A stretch of 42,056 nt of DNA from Reticulitermes lucifugus (taxonomy: Eukaryota; Arthropoda; Insecta; Blattodea; Rhinotermitidae), in assembly GCA_026260175.1 (NCBI GenBank), contig JAKCWW010004302.1, positions 1-42,056 on the forward strand. Direction: 5' to 3'. Under the pieces are notes generated by a model. That model searched no databases and was not told the DNA's origin. It saw nothing but the letters and a program-made list of their open reading frames with translations. Positions within the stretch are counted from its first letter, which is position 1. Each line of letters starts with the position of its first letter. A program made the position numbers and the translations under genes. Shown here one piece after another: positions 1 through 10,660 of the stretch.

Positions 1-91
1 GGAAGCACTAGATCGCACTGAATGGAGAACTCGCTTTGGAAGAGGCTACGGACCTGTCGTAAGGCAGACTACAGAATGAACGAATGAACGA
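1..91 (+). mobile_element. LINE family B, 3' end with microsatellite tail
   Basis: Last 26 codons (2-79) of a non-LTR retrotransposon ORF read E-A-L-D-R-T, then TRFGRGYGPVV, and end in TGA at 77-79. The stop runs straight into a short tail of GAATGAAC units (74-91). The same C-terminus occurs at 25082-25160, where the tail is (GAT)n, and inverted at 9251-9425. A conserved C-terminus followed directly by a variable simple-sequence tail is typical of RTE/CR1-type LINEs. The 5' part lies outside the window. The exact clade is not assigned. Confidence 0.75.
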
Positions 92-115
92 GTGTACATG
101 TGACTTCGTACATTC

Positions 116-300
116 GTGACATTGGTTCTACATGGAGATGAATGGTTAGCTTCAGGCTCCGGTCCCAAAGGAAAGGGCTTCAGTTACTTCTTAAATAGAT
201 TTCCGAATGGGGCATGGGTCCGGCCTGAAAGATTTGAAGATGAGGAAACCCTTGCTTCCTGCCGGAAATCTAAAACGATTTCACGTTGGTCTAGCCTTGT
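116..300 (+). repeat. Dispersed repeat family C, distal part
   Basis: A 98-codon open frame starts at 116, but its first 55 codons look like a mutated copy of a dispersed repeat. Readable blocks are W-V-R-P-E-R-F-E-D-E-E and T-L-A-S-C-R. A related copy lies at 4522-4690 and a proximal part at 17215-17302. I treat it as repeat-derived, not as a gene. The end of the frame is a run of isoleucines encoded by the adjacent CAT microsatellite. Confidence 0.5.
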
Positions 301-339
301 CATCATCATCATCATCATCATCATTATCATCATCATCAC
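301..339 (+). repeat. (CAT)n microsatellite
   Basis: Thirteen CAT triplets with one CAT-to-TAT change near 325. It directly abuts the family C fragment, so it may be the simple-sequence tail of that repeat. Confidence 0.95.
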
Positions 340-420
340 TACAACTCATAAAGATTCTTGCCTTGCTTCACCTGGTTTCATAACAATACGTTTTGACTGT
401 GTAGGTTGTTAACCATAGGA

Positions 421-690
421 AACCCCCCCCCCTTCCAGGAGGATATGGTTTTAATTTCGGGGTTTACTCCCGTAAGGGGTTGGCTTCACCACGCCTAAAT
501 AGTCCCTCCTGCCCTTCGTTGTGGACCGCTACTTCGTCTGGCCCGTTTCCTTCGACCTATTTAGCTTGGGTGGCCGTACCTGGAGCTTAAGCTCCCGCCA
601 GCATAGCTTTCCTGGTCATAACAGGGCACGCAAACCTCCTTACAAATATAAGGTTGCAGTCCTCGAGAAGGGGTTCAGCCTGTAGCGTAG
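421..690. repeat. GC-rich block, probable dispersed repeat
   Basis: Starts with a run of ten C (423-432) and is clearly more GC-rich than its surroundings up to about 690. It contains a palindromic GGAGCTTAAGCTCC near 581-594. No open frame spans it. The composition suggests an old SINE-like or other dispersed repeat, but I cannot name it and no second copy is in the window. Confidence 0.35.
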
Positions 691-1988
691 TCATTACACG
701 AATTGAGATCTTATGGCTGTCAACCGTATTATAATGTTGTAATCAATTACCCTTTGAAAAGCAAAGTTCTGTAAGGCTGTATTTAAAAAAAATGTAAGTA
801 CTTACACGGCATCGCAACAGTGAGATCTGTCGTATAAGTTATTGTTAATATACCCCTCAGAAGACAGCGCGCTCTCTATCAAGGTAGGTCAGTGTTAATC
901 CAGTCGAGTTGAAGGTGTGTAAGTTCTCAAAATGACGAAAAGATGATTTACACCGCTTTGCCTTTCAGGGACTCATGTAAGTAATAACATACGCTACACA
1001 CGTGTGGTCACCTACTAGCATATTCAGTCATAGTATTGCTTCGATTTGTTCAATATCTGTTCTGTGTAATTTTATGGCATCCAACAAGGTCTATGTGAAT
1101 GTGAAGAAAACATTTAATGAGATGATTTTGTAGAGAACAGAGGGAATATACAGCATGATTAAAGTGGGTTTAGTTGTACATTTTTTCTCTGCAGCACATT
1201 CAAATTTTGAGGAAAGTCACAAAATGTACGCGGAAGATTAATGCAGAAAATTTTAAGTTTAAATTTAATTAGCTTGTCTGTAAGGGGAGATGATGTGATA
1301 AAGAATAATATTTAAGAATTTCACGGTGAATAAATGCACTAAATTTCTCTTGGGCAATACACAACTGCAAAAATGAGTTAAAAACCGGCGAACCGTAGGA
1401 CGCCTCTGTCGCTGTCAACTTATGTAAGAATATTAAGAATGCCTGACGACAAAGTGCTTGGCAGAATATTTAGACAGGAGAAAAATAACGTGACAGAAAG
1501 ATAGAGGCAATTAATTTATACTCGTTACCAGATATTGTTAGGGTGATAAAATCAGAGGATCTAAGATGGTGACACGAATGGGTTTTAGACTGTGGGACAT
1601 AGGTGCAAAGCGAAATTCCATACAGAAGTTTGAATAGAACACAATAAAAGAAAGAACAGTTCGTACAAAAGTTTGAATATGAAACAATATTAGACAGCTG
1701 TACTTAGGAGGCTGTGGAGAAAATTGAACGGTAATTTTGGAAAGGAAATTTAGAGACATACTGCTTGAAGATGGACATAAATGAAACTTTTCAAAATTAG
1801 GTTAGTGGTGAACATTTGTGAACATTATTTATGTGGAAATGTGAGGTTCCTTCAGAACAGTGGAATTTCTTAAAGAACCGAGCATCAAGTTTGAAAGAAA
1901 TCTGTTTAAAGTGTGTTTAGTTAGGTGTTTGGGTTATTTATTTGTGTAGATATTATCTTCTTTATTTATTTGGTTACTTATTATATGC
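691..1988. other. No recognisable feature
   Basis: AT-rich sequence. The longest open frame is 73 codons on the minus strand at 1538-1759, with no recognisable motif. Confidence 0.6.
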
Positions 1989-2252
1989 GGTGGCGTAGTT
2001 GGTTGAGGCACTGCGCTACAAGCCGGAAGGTCGCGGTTTCGACTTCCGCTGGGGTCATTGGGATTTTTAATTGAATTAATCCTTCCGGCCGCACTATGGC
2101 CCTGAGGACGACTCAGCCTGTAACAAAAATGAGGCGGCCAGTGCGTAGAGCCGACATTCGTGTGCCGATTGTCCAGAAATTCTGGAAGCCGCAAACTCCT
2201 GGAGCTCTAAAGGCCTGTCCAGGTCTATAATGGGATAGCATTTTGCTTTACC
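1989..2252 (+). mobile_element. tRNA-derived SINE
   Basis: An RNA polymerase III promoter is visible: an A box TGGCGTAGTTGG at 1991-2002 and a B box like GGTTTCGACTTCC at 2035-2047, spaced as in a tRNA gene. The tRNA-like head leads into a body with CCTTCCGGCCGCACTATGG at about 2081-2099, and the copy appears to end near 2252 in TTTTGCTTTACC. The head would not fold as a working tRNA because the B box has extra T residues. I remember very similar SINEs from cockroach assemblies. The orientation and box spacing are seen directly. The family name is not assigned. Confidence 0.75.
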
Positions 2253-2744
2253 AGACACGAGCGTTTTATTACCGCGACCAGAACACATCTGCAGCCCATC
2301 AGAGCCATTATCGATTTGGCCCTGTGACTGTCACTCGTGTATTAAATCTGCCTGATCCTGCGGCTGACTACTCACCCTCGTCCTGGTCATGATTAAGAAG
2401 TCTTAAAACCTCAGTTCTTTTATTCTCGGCACAGACCTCGCCTGCACGATGCATTCCATTCAGTCTGTACAGTAATAATCCTAGCCGCGACAATTCCATT
2501 TCTTCGCTTGGGGTCTCTTTTAAAACGAACTAGCATAAAAAACAAAGCACCTCACATCACACATATTTTCCATTATACCCAGGCGTTGCGCCGCGCAGAG
2601 ATACATAGCCTTAGGAACAGCAATATCCGGTTATGCTTACTTATCTTCCAGCTCCAGACGAATAATTGGAGGAAACTGGAGAGACTAAAAGATTAAATAC
2701 ATGCGACAAAGCGAATGTGTGTGTTTTGATATGGGTGCATAGAA
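2253..2744. other. No recognisable feature
   Basis: Moderate GC at 2253-2460, then AT-rich. Only short frames of about 60 codons occur and none has a motif I know. Confidence 0.5.
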
Positions 2745-2990
2745 ATAGAGGTAGAGAGATGGGAACGTTGTACAGGATTTAAACAGAAATACTTAAAGTG
2801 ACAGGATCATTGGGGAGACCAATACTTAGAATTGAGGATAATATTAAAGTTGTTGTTAACAGTTTTGTAATGAAGCGAACGGAATTCATCTGGCTAAGGA
2901 TGACGAAAAGATGCGGGCTTTTTGAAGAAAGTAACCGGCCCTCGTGTTCGATGAAACGAGGGGGTTTATTGAGTAGCTTATAAACTATGT
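2745..2990 (+). pseudogene. LINE family A, degenerate C-terminal fragment
   Basis: A 61-codon frame at 2798-2983 reads G-R-P-I-L-R-I-E-D-N-I-K, which matches the [15 protein letters not shown] block in the better copies at 29570-29905 and 39789-39986. It is followed by W-L-R-M-T. Both ends are lost. It lies just upstream of a second family A copy, so two insertions or an internal duplication are possible. Confidence 0.5.
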
Positions 2991-2994
2991 ACTA

Positions 2995-3440
2995 TTTGAG
3001 AATAAAGTGCTGGGGAAGATGCTTAGGTCTAGGAGGGGTGAAGTAATAGGAGGCATGAAAAACTCTCTAATGGGGAGCTTCACGATTTGTATTCGTCAAA
3101 ACACATTTCTAGCGTGATCAAGTTACGAGGGATGAGAGTGGCGGGGCATTTGTCAAGTCTGGGGGAGAAGAGAAATGCTTACAGGATTTTGGTGGGGAAA
3201 ACTGAAACAAAGAGGCCACTTGAAAGATCCAGGCATAGATGTTAGAAAAATATTAAAATGGATCTGAAGGGAATAGGGTGGATGTGGACCGGATTTATCT
3301 GACTTATGATAGGGACATATGGCAGATTCTTATGAATGTGTTAATGAACTTTTGATTTCCATAAAATGCGCGGAATTTCTCGCTTAACTGAGGAACTCTT
3401 AGCTTCACAAAAAATACTATGCTCCATAGAGTTCCTTAGC
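2995..3440 (+). pseudogene. LINE family A, C-terminal region and 3' tail
   Basis: Translation in shifting frames gives N-K-V-L-G-K-M-L-R, a degraded S-S-P-N-I-I-type stretch, G-R-R-E-M-L-T (for G-E-K-R-N-A-Y), D-V-R-K-I-L-K-W-I, and then a 3' UTR with GCGGAATTTCTCGCTTAACTG. The order matches the other family A copies, and the UTR aligns with 29875-29940 and 39965-40030. Several stops and frameshifts make it inactive. No target duplication was found. Confidence 0.75.
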
Positions 3441-4521
3441 TTAGAGGCTGTATGCTTCTCAGGAAAAATGTGCTTCAGGAATTAAATAGTTCGATAAGCA
3501 GATAGCGTCATTGTCTCTGACGCGTTGTAAGACGAGATTTTAAAACATTTGTGGCAGATTCTCAACCATATTACGATAGCGGAGCCAGAGACGTTGCTTG
3601 CTTGGCAATCGCTGGGATTTGTAGAGACATATTAGGAATAATTTTTGATTTCAGTTCATCCTCTTTCCTTGCGACTATATTTCGTTTTGCCTCGGCATGT
3701 CATGATGGTTGTCCCTTCGCCATTGAATAAGTATACATATTTTTTACAATATTCTTATGCTATTAAACCACTTATATTTATCTCTGCCTAGAAGTATACA
3801 TAGATCTATGACCAGAGCTTTATTAGCACATCTTTATAATTTATTACGAGCTACCTCCTCGTTTATATTCAAATATTTTAATTAGAGATTACGTTTACAA
3901 TTGTATAGTTTCTGAACAGCTCAGCGATATGTTTTTCATATCTTCTTAGAGACACATTAAATGCTAACGGGTATATGTTGAAGGAGATAGGAAAAAAACT
4001 TGGTAACATAAACGTATTTATGTTTGTAAATAGCTACATTATTAAAACTTCATAACAACACCAGCTTAGTGTTTTGTCAAGTGTGTAAATGCGATTATCG
4101 ATTCCTTCTGTGATGTGATGCCTTTCGGCTTGGTAGGTGATGTCTGTACGTAAAAATCAACCCGCACGGCGTCAGATGTCACAAGAAAGAAATAACCTCA
4201 AACACAGATCGTTGAGCTAAATCTTCTTAGTTTTGTGAAGTGGTAAGTTTAATTTAGGCCTGTAACTAATGTCTGTTCCAGTCTTCAGATCCAAGCAAGT
4301 TGGTTTCAGCTGTAGGCCTAATCCTTCTGTCTGATGTTCGTGAGGTTACTGGTTGGAGTCCATGATAAAACCATCCTGAGTGAGGTTTTTCGTGGTTGCT
4401 TTTAGTCCATATCTACAAATCCAGACATAATACTTTAAATTAGGACACAATTCTTTCCTTCAAAACCAGTCCCACGTATATTTTACTGTTAATGATGTGT
4501 AAAGGTTTCCCTGCACACCCC
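3441..4521. other. No recognisable feature
   Basis: AT-rich with no frame above 60 codons. The block at 4340-4400 containing GAGGTTTTTCGTGG may be another old repeat, but I have no second copy here. Confidence 0.5.
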
Positions 4522-4690
4522 TTAAAACCATATAGAAAGTGGAGGTACATCTCCACTCTTTCTTAACCTCTGAACTGTCTGGAGACGAGTGGTGAACCTC
4601 ACGCTCTGGCCACATTAACCCAGGGAAAAAGCCCCTCCCGTACCCGTTAAAGATTTGCTGACGTACTGACGCCTCTACTAAGTTAACTAC
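4522..4690 (+). repeat. Dispersed repeat family C, central part
   Basis: Plus-strand translation with frameshifts gives V-E-V-H-L-H-S-F-L-T-S, then S-G-H-I-N-P-G-K-K-P-L. This is the same order of blocks as in the copies at 116-300 and 17215-17302. A 90-codon minus-strand frame over it (4460-4732) is an antisense shadow. Confidence 0.5.
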
Positions 4691-5233
4691 GTACAAATAA
4701 AAGTAAATAACTAAATAAATAATCCAGACCACTGCTTGTGAAACACTAAACTACCTGAAATAAAAATAATTTTAATAATATTAAAGTTAAGTAACCTCAC
4801 CGTAGGTATAATATGTACAAGGATCCATTGCTGAATTGCCGGTTGTAGAAAACCCACTCCAGACTCCGTCACTGGATGGGAGTCAGGTGCATTTCGTATC
4901 GCTGTATATACAGAAGCATTAACTATGCGAGACGAATCGATTTAGGAACAGCCACAACGTTGAGCCTGTCGCATTTGCATTACTACGCCTTCCAGTTTTC
5001 TGGCGGTTAGCGTAAGCCTAAGCAATGACCTTAAACTGATTACAGACTGTAACTGAGGTATGAGTTTTGTCACGTGTCGTAGATAGAACTTGTGGCTGGG
5101 GAACATCAGCTGTGGCGATAACCTCCTCATGTAAATGAGAATACCTAGAAACATTCTGAAACAGCCCAAGAATTTTTTTTCATGTATGTTTTGTGGGCAG
5201 GAGAACATTTGCGATATCAAACAGGCCTATTCG
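4691..5233. other. No recognisable feature
   Basis: A 92-codon minus-strand frame (4942-5220) is present. Its composition is unremarkable and it shows no motif. Confidence 0.5.
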
Positions 5234-5372
5234 TGATTTCAGGCTTCTGCCGCGATGTAGATGAGATCTGCGTTCTTATAGGATATTACGCAGCGTTGAG
5301 TGGTAGTTCTGTACCGACGTTTCGGGACAACCAATCGGTCCCCTTTTCAAGGGTCAAGAAGATCGCAGATCT
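5234..5372 (-). repeat. Foldback family, subfamily B, solitary arm
   Basis: Reverse-complement copy of the repeat at 32508-32636, about 80-85% alike by eye over 120 bp. Shared blocks in the minus sense are TTGACCCTTGAA, CCCGAAACGTCGG, CGCTGCGTAATATCC and CGCAGATCTCATC. The motif stem here is GGGAC/GTCCC. A 65-codon plus frame through it (5182-5379) reads like a repeat-encoded peptide and also appears in the other copy (minus frame 32435-32635), so it is not evidence of a gene. Confidence 0.8.
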
Positions 5373-6570
5373 CAAATAGTTCTATTCATTTACGGTGTGA
5401 TTAAAATTAGCCTAATCCCCATAAAAAGACTGGTAATGAAACTCTGAATAAAATATCTTGGTGGCCTGAGCACAGTGCCTGTCACTTGTTTTAGGAGGTA
5501 CCAAATTTTTTTTCTCGGACCAGAGGCCGGCCTTATTTTCAGGCTGTTTTCATTGTTTTTCTCGAACACAGCAGAACATTCCTGACGTTGTTGGTCTATA
5601 ATTGGCTACGACCACTTCAGAACACTTCCTTCCCCGTCACTGACCGATACGATTCCGTATAACCGATCCATTCGAAAGAATGGCGTTTTAATTAAATAAG
5701 AAGTAAATTTATCTTAGACTCAACATCAGTAGAAAATTCAATGTTTTGGTTATTTATTACGTGTTTTCTGGTACGTTGTTACCAATATTTTGAATGTCTT
5801 TGTACCCTTACTTTAGGGTCAAGCATTTCAAGAAGTACACTTCAAGGGTATTTTATTTCAATAGTCACTCTTTCAGTAAACCTTCTTTACACGTTCACTG
5901 CTTTTAACGCTTCTACGCAGCTTCTCGTAGTTCCCATGTCTGCCTGATACGCTTTCCGTCCACCTTATTTTCGAAGTAGCATTGAAACAGGTTCTTGTCC
6001 GATTTCTTTTGATTTCCCCTATCAGCATCATTCCACCAAAAAGTTGTACTTTTATTTCATTTATCTACCACCGACGTGACAGCGTCTTAAAAAAACACTT
6101 CTCGCCTCTTCTCCGTGTCCAGAGACCCCTTTTACATCCAGTGTCATGTAACACGCTGCTCTGTTCACTGTAAAGAGTTGTTACTGCCCCTGCTGACCAC
6201 CAAGCTGGAACACATGCCTCTTGGTGTCACAAGTACCCCCGAGTACCCGCACTCTGGATGTGAACATCTCCATTCTGTAGTTCGAGACGCGCAGGTAATA
6301 GTTGAAACGGACTTAATTGGAGTAGAGTAACAACGAACAAGACTTTGACGAGTGTTCTGAATTCCGGAATTTAATTTCTGTTATTGTCAACTTCAGTTCC
6401 TTGGGTATTATATTTCAGACAGTCATGAAGGCTGACAGACTCAATAATAAGGAATGTATTTCCATTTTTTCTGGTCTGGAATACTTATATGATAAGCTGC
6501 AACCGAATCTATCCCCTTACAGAACGGAATTTATATTACAAAATAGGCGACGATTTATTGACTACATGTT
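5373..6570. other. No recognisable feature
   Basis: Short overlapping plus-strand frames of 60-70 codons (5741-5947, 5982-6173, 6115-6330) show no motif and no splice-linked pattern I could defend. Confidence 0.5.
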
Positions 6571-6590
6571 GTGTTATGTTATGTTATGTT
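6571..6590 (+). repeat. (TTATG)n pentanucleotide run
   Basis: Four units, GTGTTATGTTATGTTATGTT. It sits inside a 116-codon frame (6401-6751) that otherwise has no recognisable content. Confidence 0.85.
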
Positions 6591-7850
6591 CTCATGCCAT
6601 TTCAAGGGAAACGTGTAGTTATCGCATCACAGGTGGCAGCGATGTGCTCAAAATTATACCGTGTGAAGGGTGGAGGTATAACTTAATTCGCTGCTTTAGT
6701 ATGACAGGTGTAAGAGTTATAAAGGATAGGAGAGAAGTGATAAAACGATAAAAAATGATGGAAAGGTGTTTGGGGCGACGATAAGAAAGAAACGATTTCC
6801 CATTTCATTTCAACGATATTCCGGACCTTATTCGCTACTATAAAAATTATAGTAAACTTTTACGTTTTAAACAGTCTTGTAATTTTAATACGGCATTACT
6901 GAACCGTAAATACAATGTACAAGAGCCCACTGCCACGATGTTGCTTACAGAAATGAAGTCGCAGTGTTTTGGAAATGTGAAACGGGGACATTAAGTTATA
7001 AGCACACTAAATTTAGCATTGTTTATAGAGTACGGAGGAAATCAAACTGCGTGGCCTACCAGACCTTCTTTTATGGCACACGGAATGTAAAATATACGAA
7101 CTATAGTTCTTAACTGCCCGGTAGGTCTAAAGCACGATAGGAACAGCGCATGCGCCGAGCAGGAATTTGAACGTTTATGCGCCTTCAAATTCATATGGTT
7201 CTTTATGTAAAGTGGTCGTTACAATTGTCAGATATGAACGAAAATTTAATTTCCTGACCATTCTTCTTTTTGCAAAATTTTTCAGGTCAAATTCCATTTA
7301 AAACTTTTCTGTAGTTTTCGAGTTATGAGCATACACATAGAAGGGTGGACAAAGAATTCTAATAAGCGCTCTGCAGGGAAGCTGTGTTGCCTAATAAGCA
7401 TTTTATGTGGGCGAAGAATTGACACAAAAAATTCTAAAGTGTTTAATTAGATCGTAACTTCAGTTACATTCATCTGATGTCTGCCTCTTCGGTATTGGGT
7501 TAGCGAGATTATAACAGTGAATTTCTGTTACAAAATATAGCCACAGAATACTACTGGAAACTCACAGAAGGACAACGAAGATTAGACGTTGCTTTTGTGA
7601 TCATTTGTGTCGCAGCCATAAGTGGTGGGCGGAGAATTGAAATAAAGTAGGTATTAGGAAACAGTCAGCCGGCTAGGCAAGACATTCTGCATCGTTCATG
7701 AAACCTGACGATAGACTGCCATGTTCAACAGGTAATTTCACAAGCCTCAATATTAATTTAGAGTTAATGAAAGTGACCCATGAAATTATGTTCCTCTCCA
7801 AGATTTGATCTGTAAATCTCCTTAATATCGAACAAACTGCTAATCACTCA
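6591..7850. other. No recognisable feature
   Basis: No frame of note. A short block GTGGGCGAAGAATTG (7410-7424) recurs as GTGGGCGGAGAATTG (7626-7640), hinting at an old dispersed repeat. Confidence 0.4.
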
Positions 7851-7852
7851 TA

Positions 7853-8080
7853 CGATGGTGATTCCAAAAGTAATGCTCACTACGCATGCGCTCCCCACTC
7901 CACGCGCCTGCGCAGTTAGTTTTACACTGTTTAGTCTGTATACAATAATTACCAGAGCGTTGGGAATTTGTCATAACTCGTGAAGGGGACTACTTGATGC
8001 TTTTTAATGTAAGTTGTGTAATAACGTAGAATATGTTTAAGTTAAAAAAGTGCTGAGCATTACTTTTGGGATAACCCTCG
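7853..8080 (+). mobile_element. mariner-type MITE / deletion derivative
   Basis: Ends in inverted repeats of about 27 bp: left CGATGGTGATTCCAAAAG then TAATGCTCA, right (reverse complement) CGAGGGTTATCCCAAAAG then TAATGCTCA, with three mismatches. Both ends are flanked by TA (7851-7852 and 8081-8082), the mariner target duplication. Near the right end, 7958-8029 reads R-W-E-F-V-I-T-R-E-G-D-Y-L then a short run to TAG. This resembles the extreme C-terminus of mariner transposases (R-W followed by G-D-Y). The catalytic domain is deleted, so the copy can move only if a transposase is supplied in trans. Confidence 0.88.
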
Positions 8081-8177
8081 TACGATCTGAGTTAGTAGTG
8101 ACCTTCACAAAGTAAAATGTCACATGTTGTGTAATGGTGTAACAGAATGTTGACAAGTGGTATACAGCTATATAGGT

Positions 8178-8330
8178 TTGTGTGTGTACGTATGTATGTA
8201 TGTATGTATGTGTACGCGCATGTATGTAATGTATGTATGTATGAATGTGTGTATATGTGTGTGTGTATGTATGCGTATGTATGTGTTTATGTGTGTATGT
8301 ATGTGTGTATGTACTTAGTATGTATACATG
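8178..8330 (+). repeat. (TATG)n/(TG)n compound microsatellite
   Basis: Interrupted TATG, TGTG and TGTA units over about 150 bp, just outside the mariner element. Both strands stay open through it, producing spurious frames rich in Y, V, C and M (plus) or H, T, Y and I (minus). Confidence 0.95.
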
Positions 8331-8986
8331 CACATTATATAAGTTGTATCTTAGAATGATCTTTCCATAATCTAAAAAGTTGAACAAAGCGTGTTTTCAA
8401 CAGTGAATATTTTTTTGTTTTTACAATAAAACATTAGGATTTACATAGAACTGATTATTACATTTATAAACCTAACTCTTAAGTGTAGTTTCGTTTGCAT
8501 TAACTGAATGAAAAAATTACATTGAGGATGCGTTTAGGTCCCGGTTAAGTTCTGTAACTGCAATACACTGTACAATACCCAAACACTAGAACACTCCTGA
8601 CAAACTCTTAGTTGCAATGTAAACAGTATCTGTGACACCGCAACCTACGTGTTGCGATGTTCTCTCTGTAGTTTTACACTTCAAAAGACACTATTTTCAT
8701 TCTGCAATAGCAGTGGACAGTCTAATCCACGTGTTGGGCTACATAAAAACCTGTGTTTCCTATTACAAATATTTATAGTAACACTTTCAAGTTATTTTTT
8801 TTTCTCAAGGAAAAGAGAAGACTTACGAGAAGGCGATGCTGTTTGATTTTTCCTTATCCTAACTTTGGAGACACGTCTCACACTATACACATTAATTTCC
8901 TATAGTTAATAATAATATTGCGGCCGCGCGAATATGTGAGGTGAAATCGGCAGTTAATTCTGGGTAATGGCTTGATCTATATTTTG
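8331..8986. other. No recognisable feature
   Basis: AT-rich. One GCGGCCGCGCG patch lies near 8921. Nothing else stands out. Confidence 0.5.
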
Positions 8987-9064
8987 TGTTGGAAATACAA
9001 TTTTGTTCGCTTTCAGTTGATGGCGGTAACTGTTATCCATTTATGGATTCATCTTTGTGGAACT
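8987..9064 (+). repeat. Direct repeat, copy 1
   Basis: Contains GGCGGTAACTGTTATCCATT and TTATGGATTCATC. It matches 9420-9495 with about 83% identity by eye. The interval between the two copies contains an inverted LINE B fragment. Confidence 0.85.
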
Positions 9065-9250
9065 ATTACGCGAACGCATACATAATATGGATTGGTATTA
9101 AAACAGAACGTACATATCGAAACCACCCTGCCTTTGAGGTTAAGATTGTGCAGAAAGTTAAGTCGGTGTAAGTTTCTATACATGAAGATGTCTTTAGACA
9201 TTTTAATCAAAACCAATTTCCAATGATCATGAGGAAACACGAATAACGGT

Positions 9251-9425
9251 CTTAACATCAGATCCATAGCCTCTTCCAAAGCCACAGAGTGCGATTTAGT
9301 TCCTCCTCTTCCAATTTCTAGTACCTTCTAGTTTCCTTCAGGTCATCTAGTAGCTGCTTACGTATTTTTCCTCGTCTTCACGTCAGTTCTATCTTCCTTT
9401 CCATCTTTCCTTCAGTAACGTGTAG
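9251..9425 (-). pseudogene. LINE family B, C-terminal fragment
   Basis: The minus strand gives K-I-E-L-T-stop-R-R-G, then R-K-Q-L-L-D-D-L-K-E-T-R, then L-N-R-T-L-W and the FGRGYG-like stretch out of frame. The blocks match the copy at 24956-25160. It has lost about 8 bp between L-W and the glycine-rich end, has an internal stop, and lacks a microsatellite tail. Confidence 0.75.
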
Positions 9426-9495
9426 AAAATACAAAGTTTTTCGCTTTCGGTTTATGGCGGTAACTGTTATCCATTTATGGAGTCATCTATGTGGA
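9420..9495 (+). repeat. Direct repeat, copy 2
   Basis: Partner of 8987-9064, offset 433 bp. The family is unidentified. The pair could be two insertions of one repeat or a local duplication with the LINE fragment in between. Confidence 0.85.
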
Positions 9496-10345
9496 ACTGT
9501 TAAAACTAAGGCTGGAGCAGACATCCAGTTTCTTCTCGAATTTACAGAATCTTGCTAGGAAATGTGCAGCTATACCCTGCATTTTTATTATGAACTGAAA
9601 TATCGTTTAACTTCTATTTTGTTTCCTGATGATAGATTTAATATACTTTAAACGAATAGCACCATAAAGATCCGATATTTCCTGCTGTTAGTAGAGTATT
9701 GGCTTTCATTTAGTTGACTTTAATATCAAATAGAGCAGGTCATGAATAAATCATCTCCCAGCTATTGCAGCCTGTTTTCCACAGCTGCAGCATTAATATT
9801 GAAGTAATTTACTAAAACATGTGCTCTAAAATATAGAACCCTCCCCAAGCAGCAGAGCAGAAATTCTCTGTTGTTACTGAACAGAAATTTCGTCTCTGTG
9901 GCTACAAAATCCCACAGATTCACTGTACGAATATATAATAACATAACTCCGCAAACGTCTTACCATTCAACGTAATGTTATTCCACACAAATAATAATCA
10001 CCAAAATGTACTTACTTCTTTCGATTTGCTGTCATCATCTTACATGCCTTTTCCCCCAATTTTGTACACTGTGTGTCAAAAGTCGCATTATCGAGAGGAA
10101 AACTGTAATGCTGCTTTGTTACGAAATGAAACTCGAGCTAAAACCAGTTTAAACCCGTCAAAACATATTCTTCTCTGTGCTTCCCTTTAGTTTTCTTACA
10201 TTTCAGCAACGTCGCTCTGAATTACAAATAACTGTTGTATTACACTTAAATTATTAAATTTATCTGTACGTGTTTCTTTTTGGTAAAGGAACTTGCGGAA
10301 TATCTTGTATTGTATTTACTCCTCTGTTTGTATTATCAGGGGGTT
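9496..10345. other. No recognisable feature
   Basis: A 60-codon minus frame (9762-9944) and a 71-codon plus frame (9975-10190) are present. I recognise neither. Confidence 0.45.
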
Positions 10346-10660
10346 AAATAAAGGGGGCGAGTAGGGTGGAGACTGTAGCACATATACGTGGAATAGTTGA
10401 GAATGCATACAAATTTTTAGTCGTAAATTTTGAAGAAAAGGGAATATATGGTGAACTTGAATCTAGATGAAAAGATAATATTAAAGCGCGTCTGTAAAGA
10501 ATATCTTCTGAGGATGCGGATTGAACTGGTTTGGCTTAATGATGGACAAGTTTTTATTACTGTAACGAACCCTTCTCTTATCATTACAGCCAGGGAACGT
10601 ATTGGTTGGTTGAGTGACCCTCGGCATATCAAGAAAAATTCTGTTTTATTGAGTTAGCAG
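10346..10660 (+). pseudogene. LINE family A, degenerate C-terminal region and tail
   Basis: Frame-shifted translation gives V-E-T-V-A-H-I-R-G-I-V-E-N-A-Y-K-F-L-V, then E-E-K-G-I-Y-G-E-L-E-S-R, which lines up with the R-W-A-G-H-V-A-R-M-G, N-A-Y-R-I-L-V and G-R-P blocks of this family. The tail ends in TATTGAGTTAGCAG, like the GAGTTAG end at 29943 and 40030. It is highly decayed. Confidence 0.65.

Noticed and set aside
1989..2060. Functional tRNA gene
   Set aside because: The B box carries insertions, no cloverleaf closes, and a SINE body follows directly.
8037..8387. 116-codon minus frame and 70-codon plus frame
   Set aside because: Both run through the TATG microsatellite. The start and end fall in the mariner element or in unrelated sequence.
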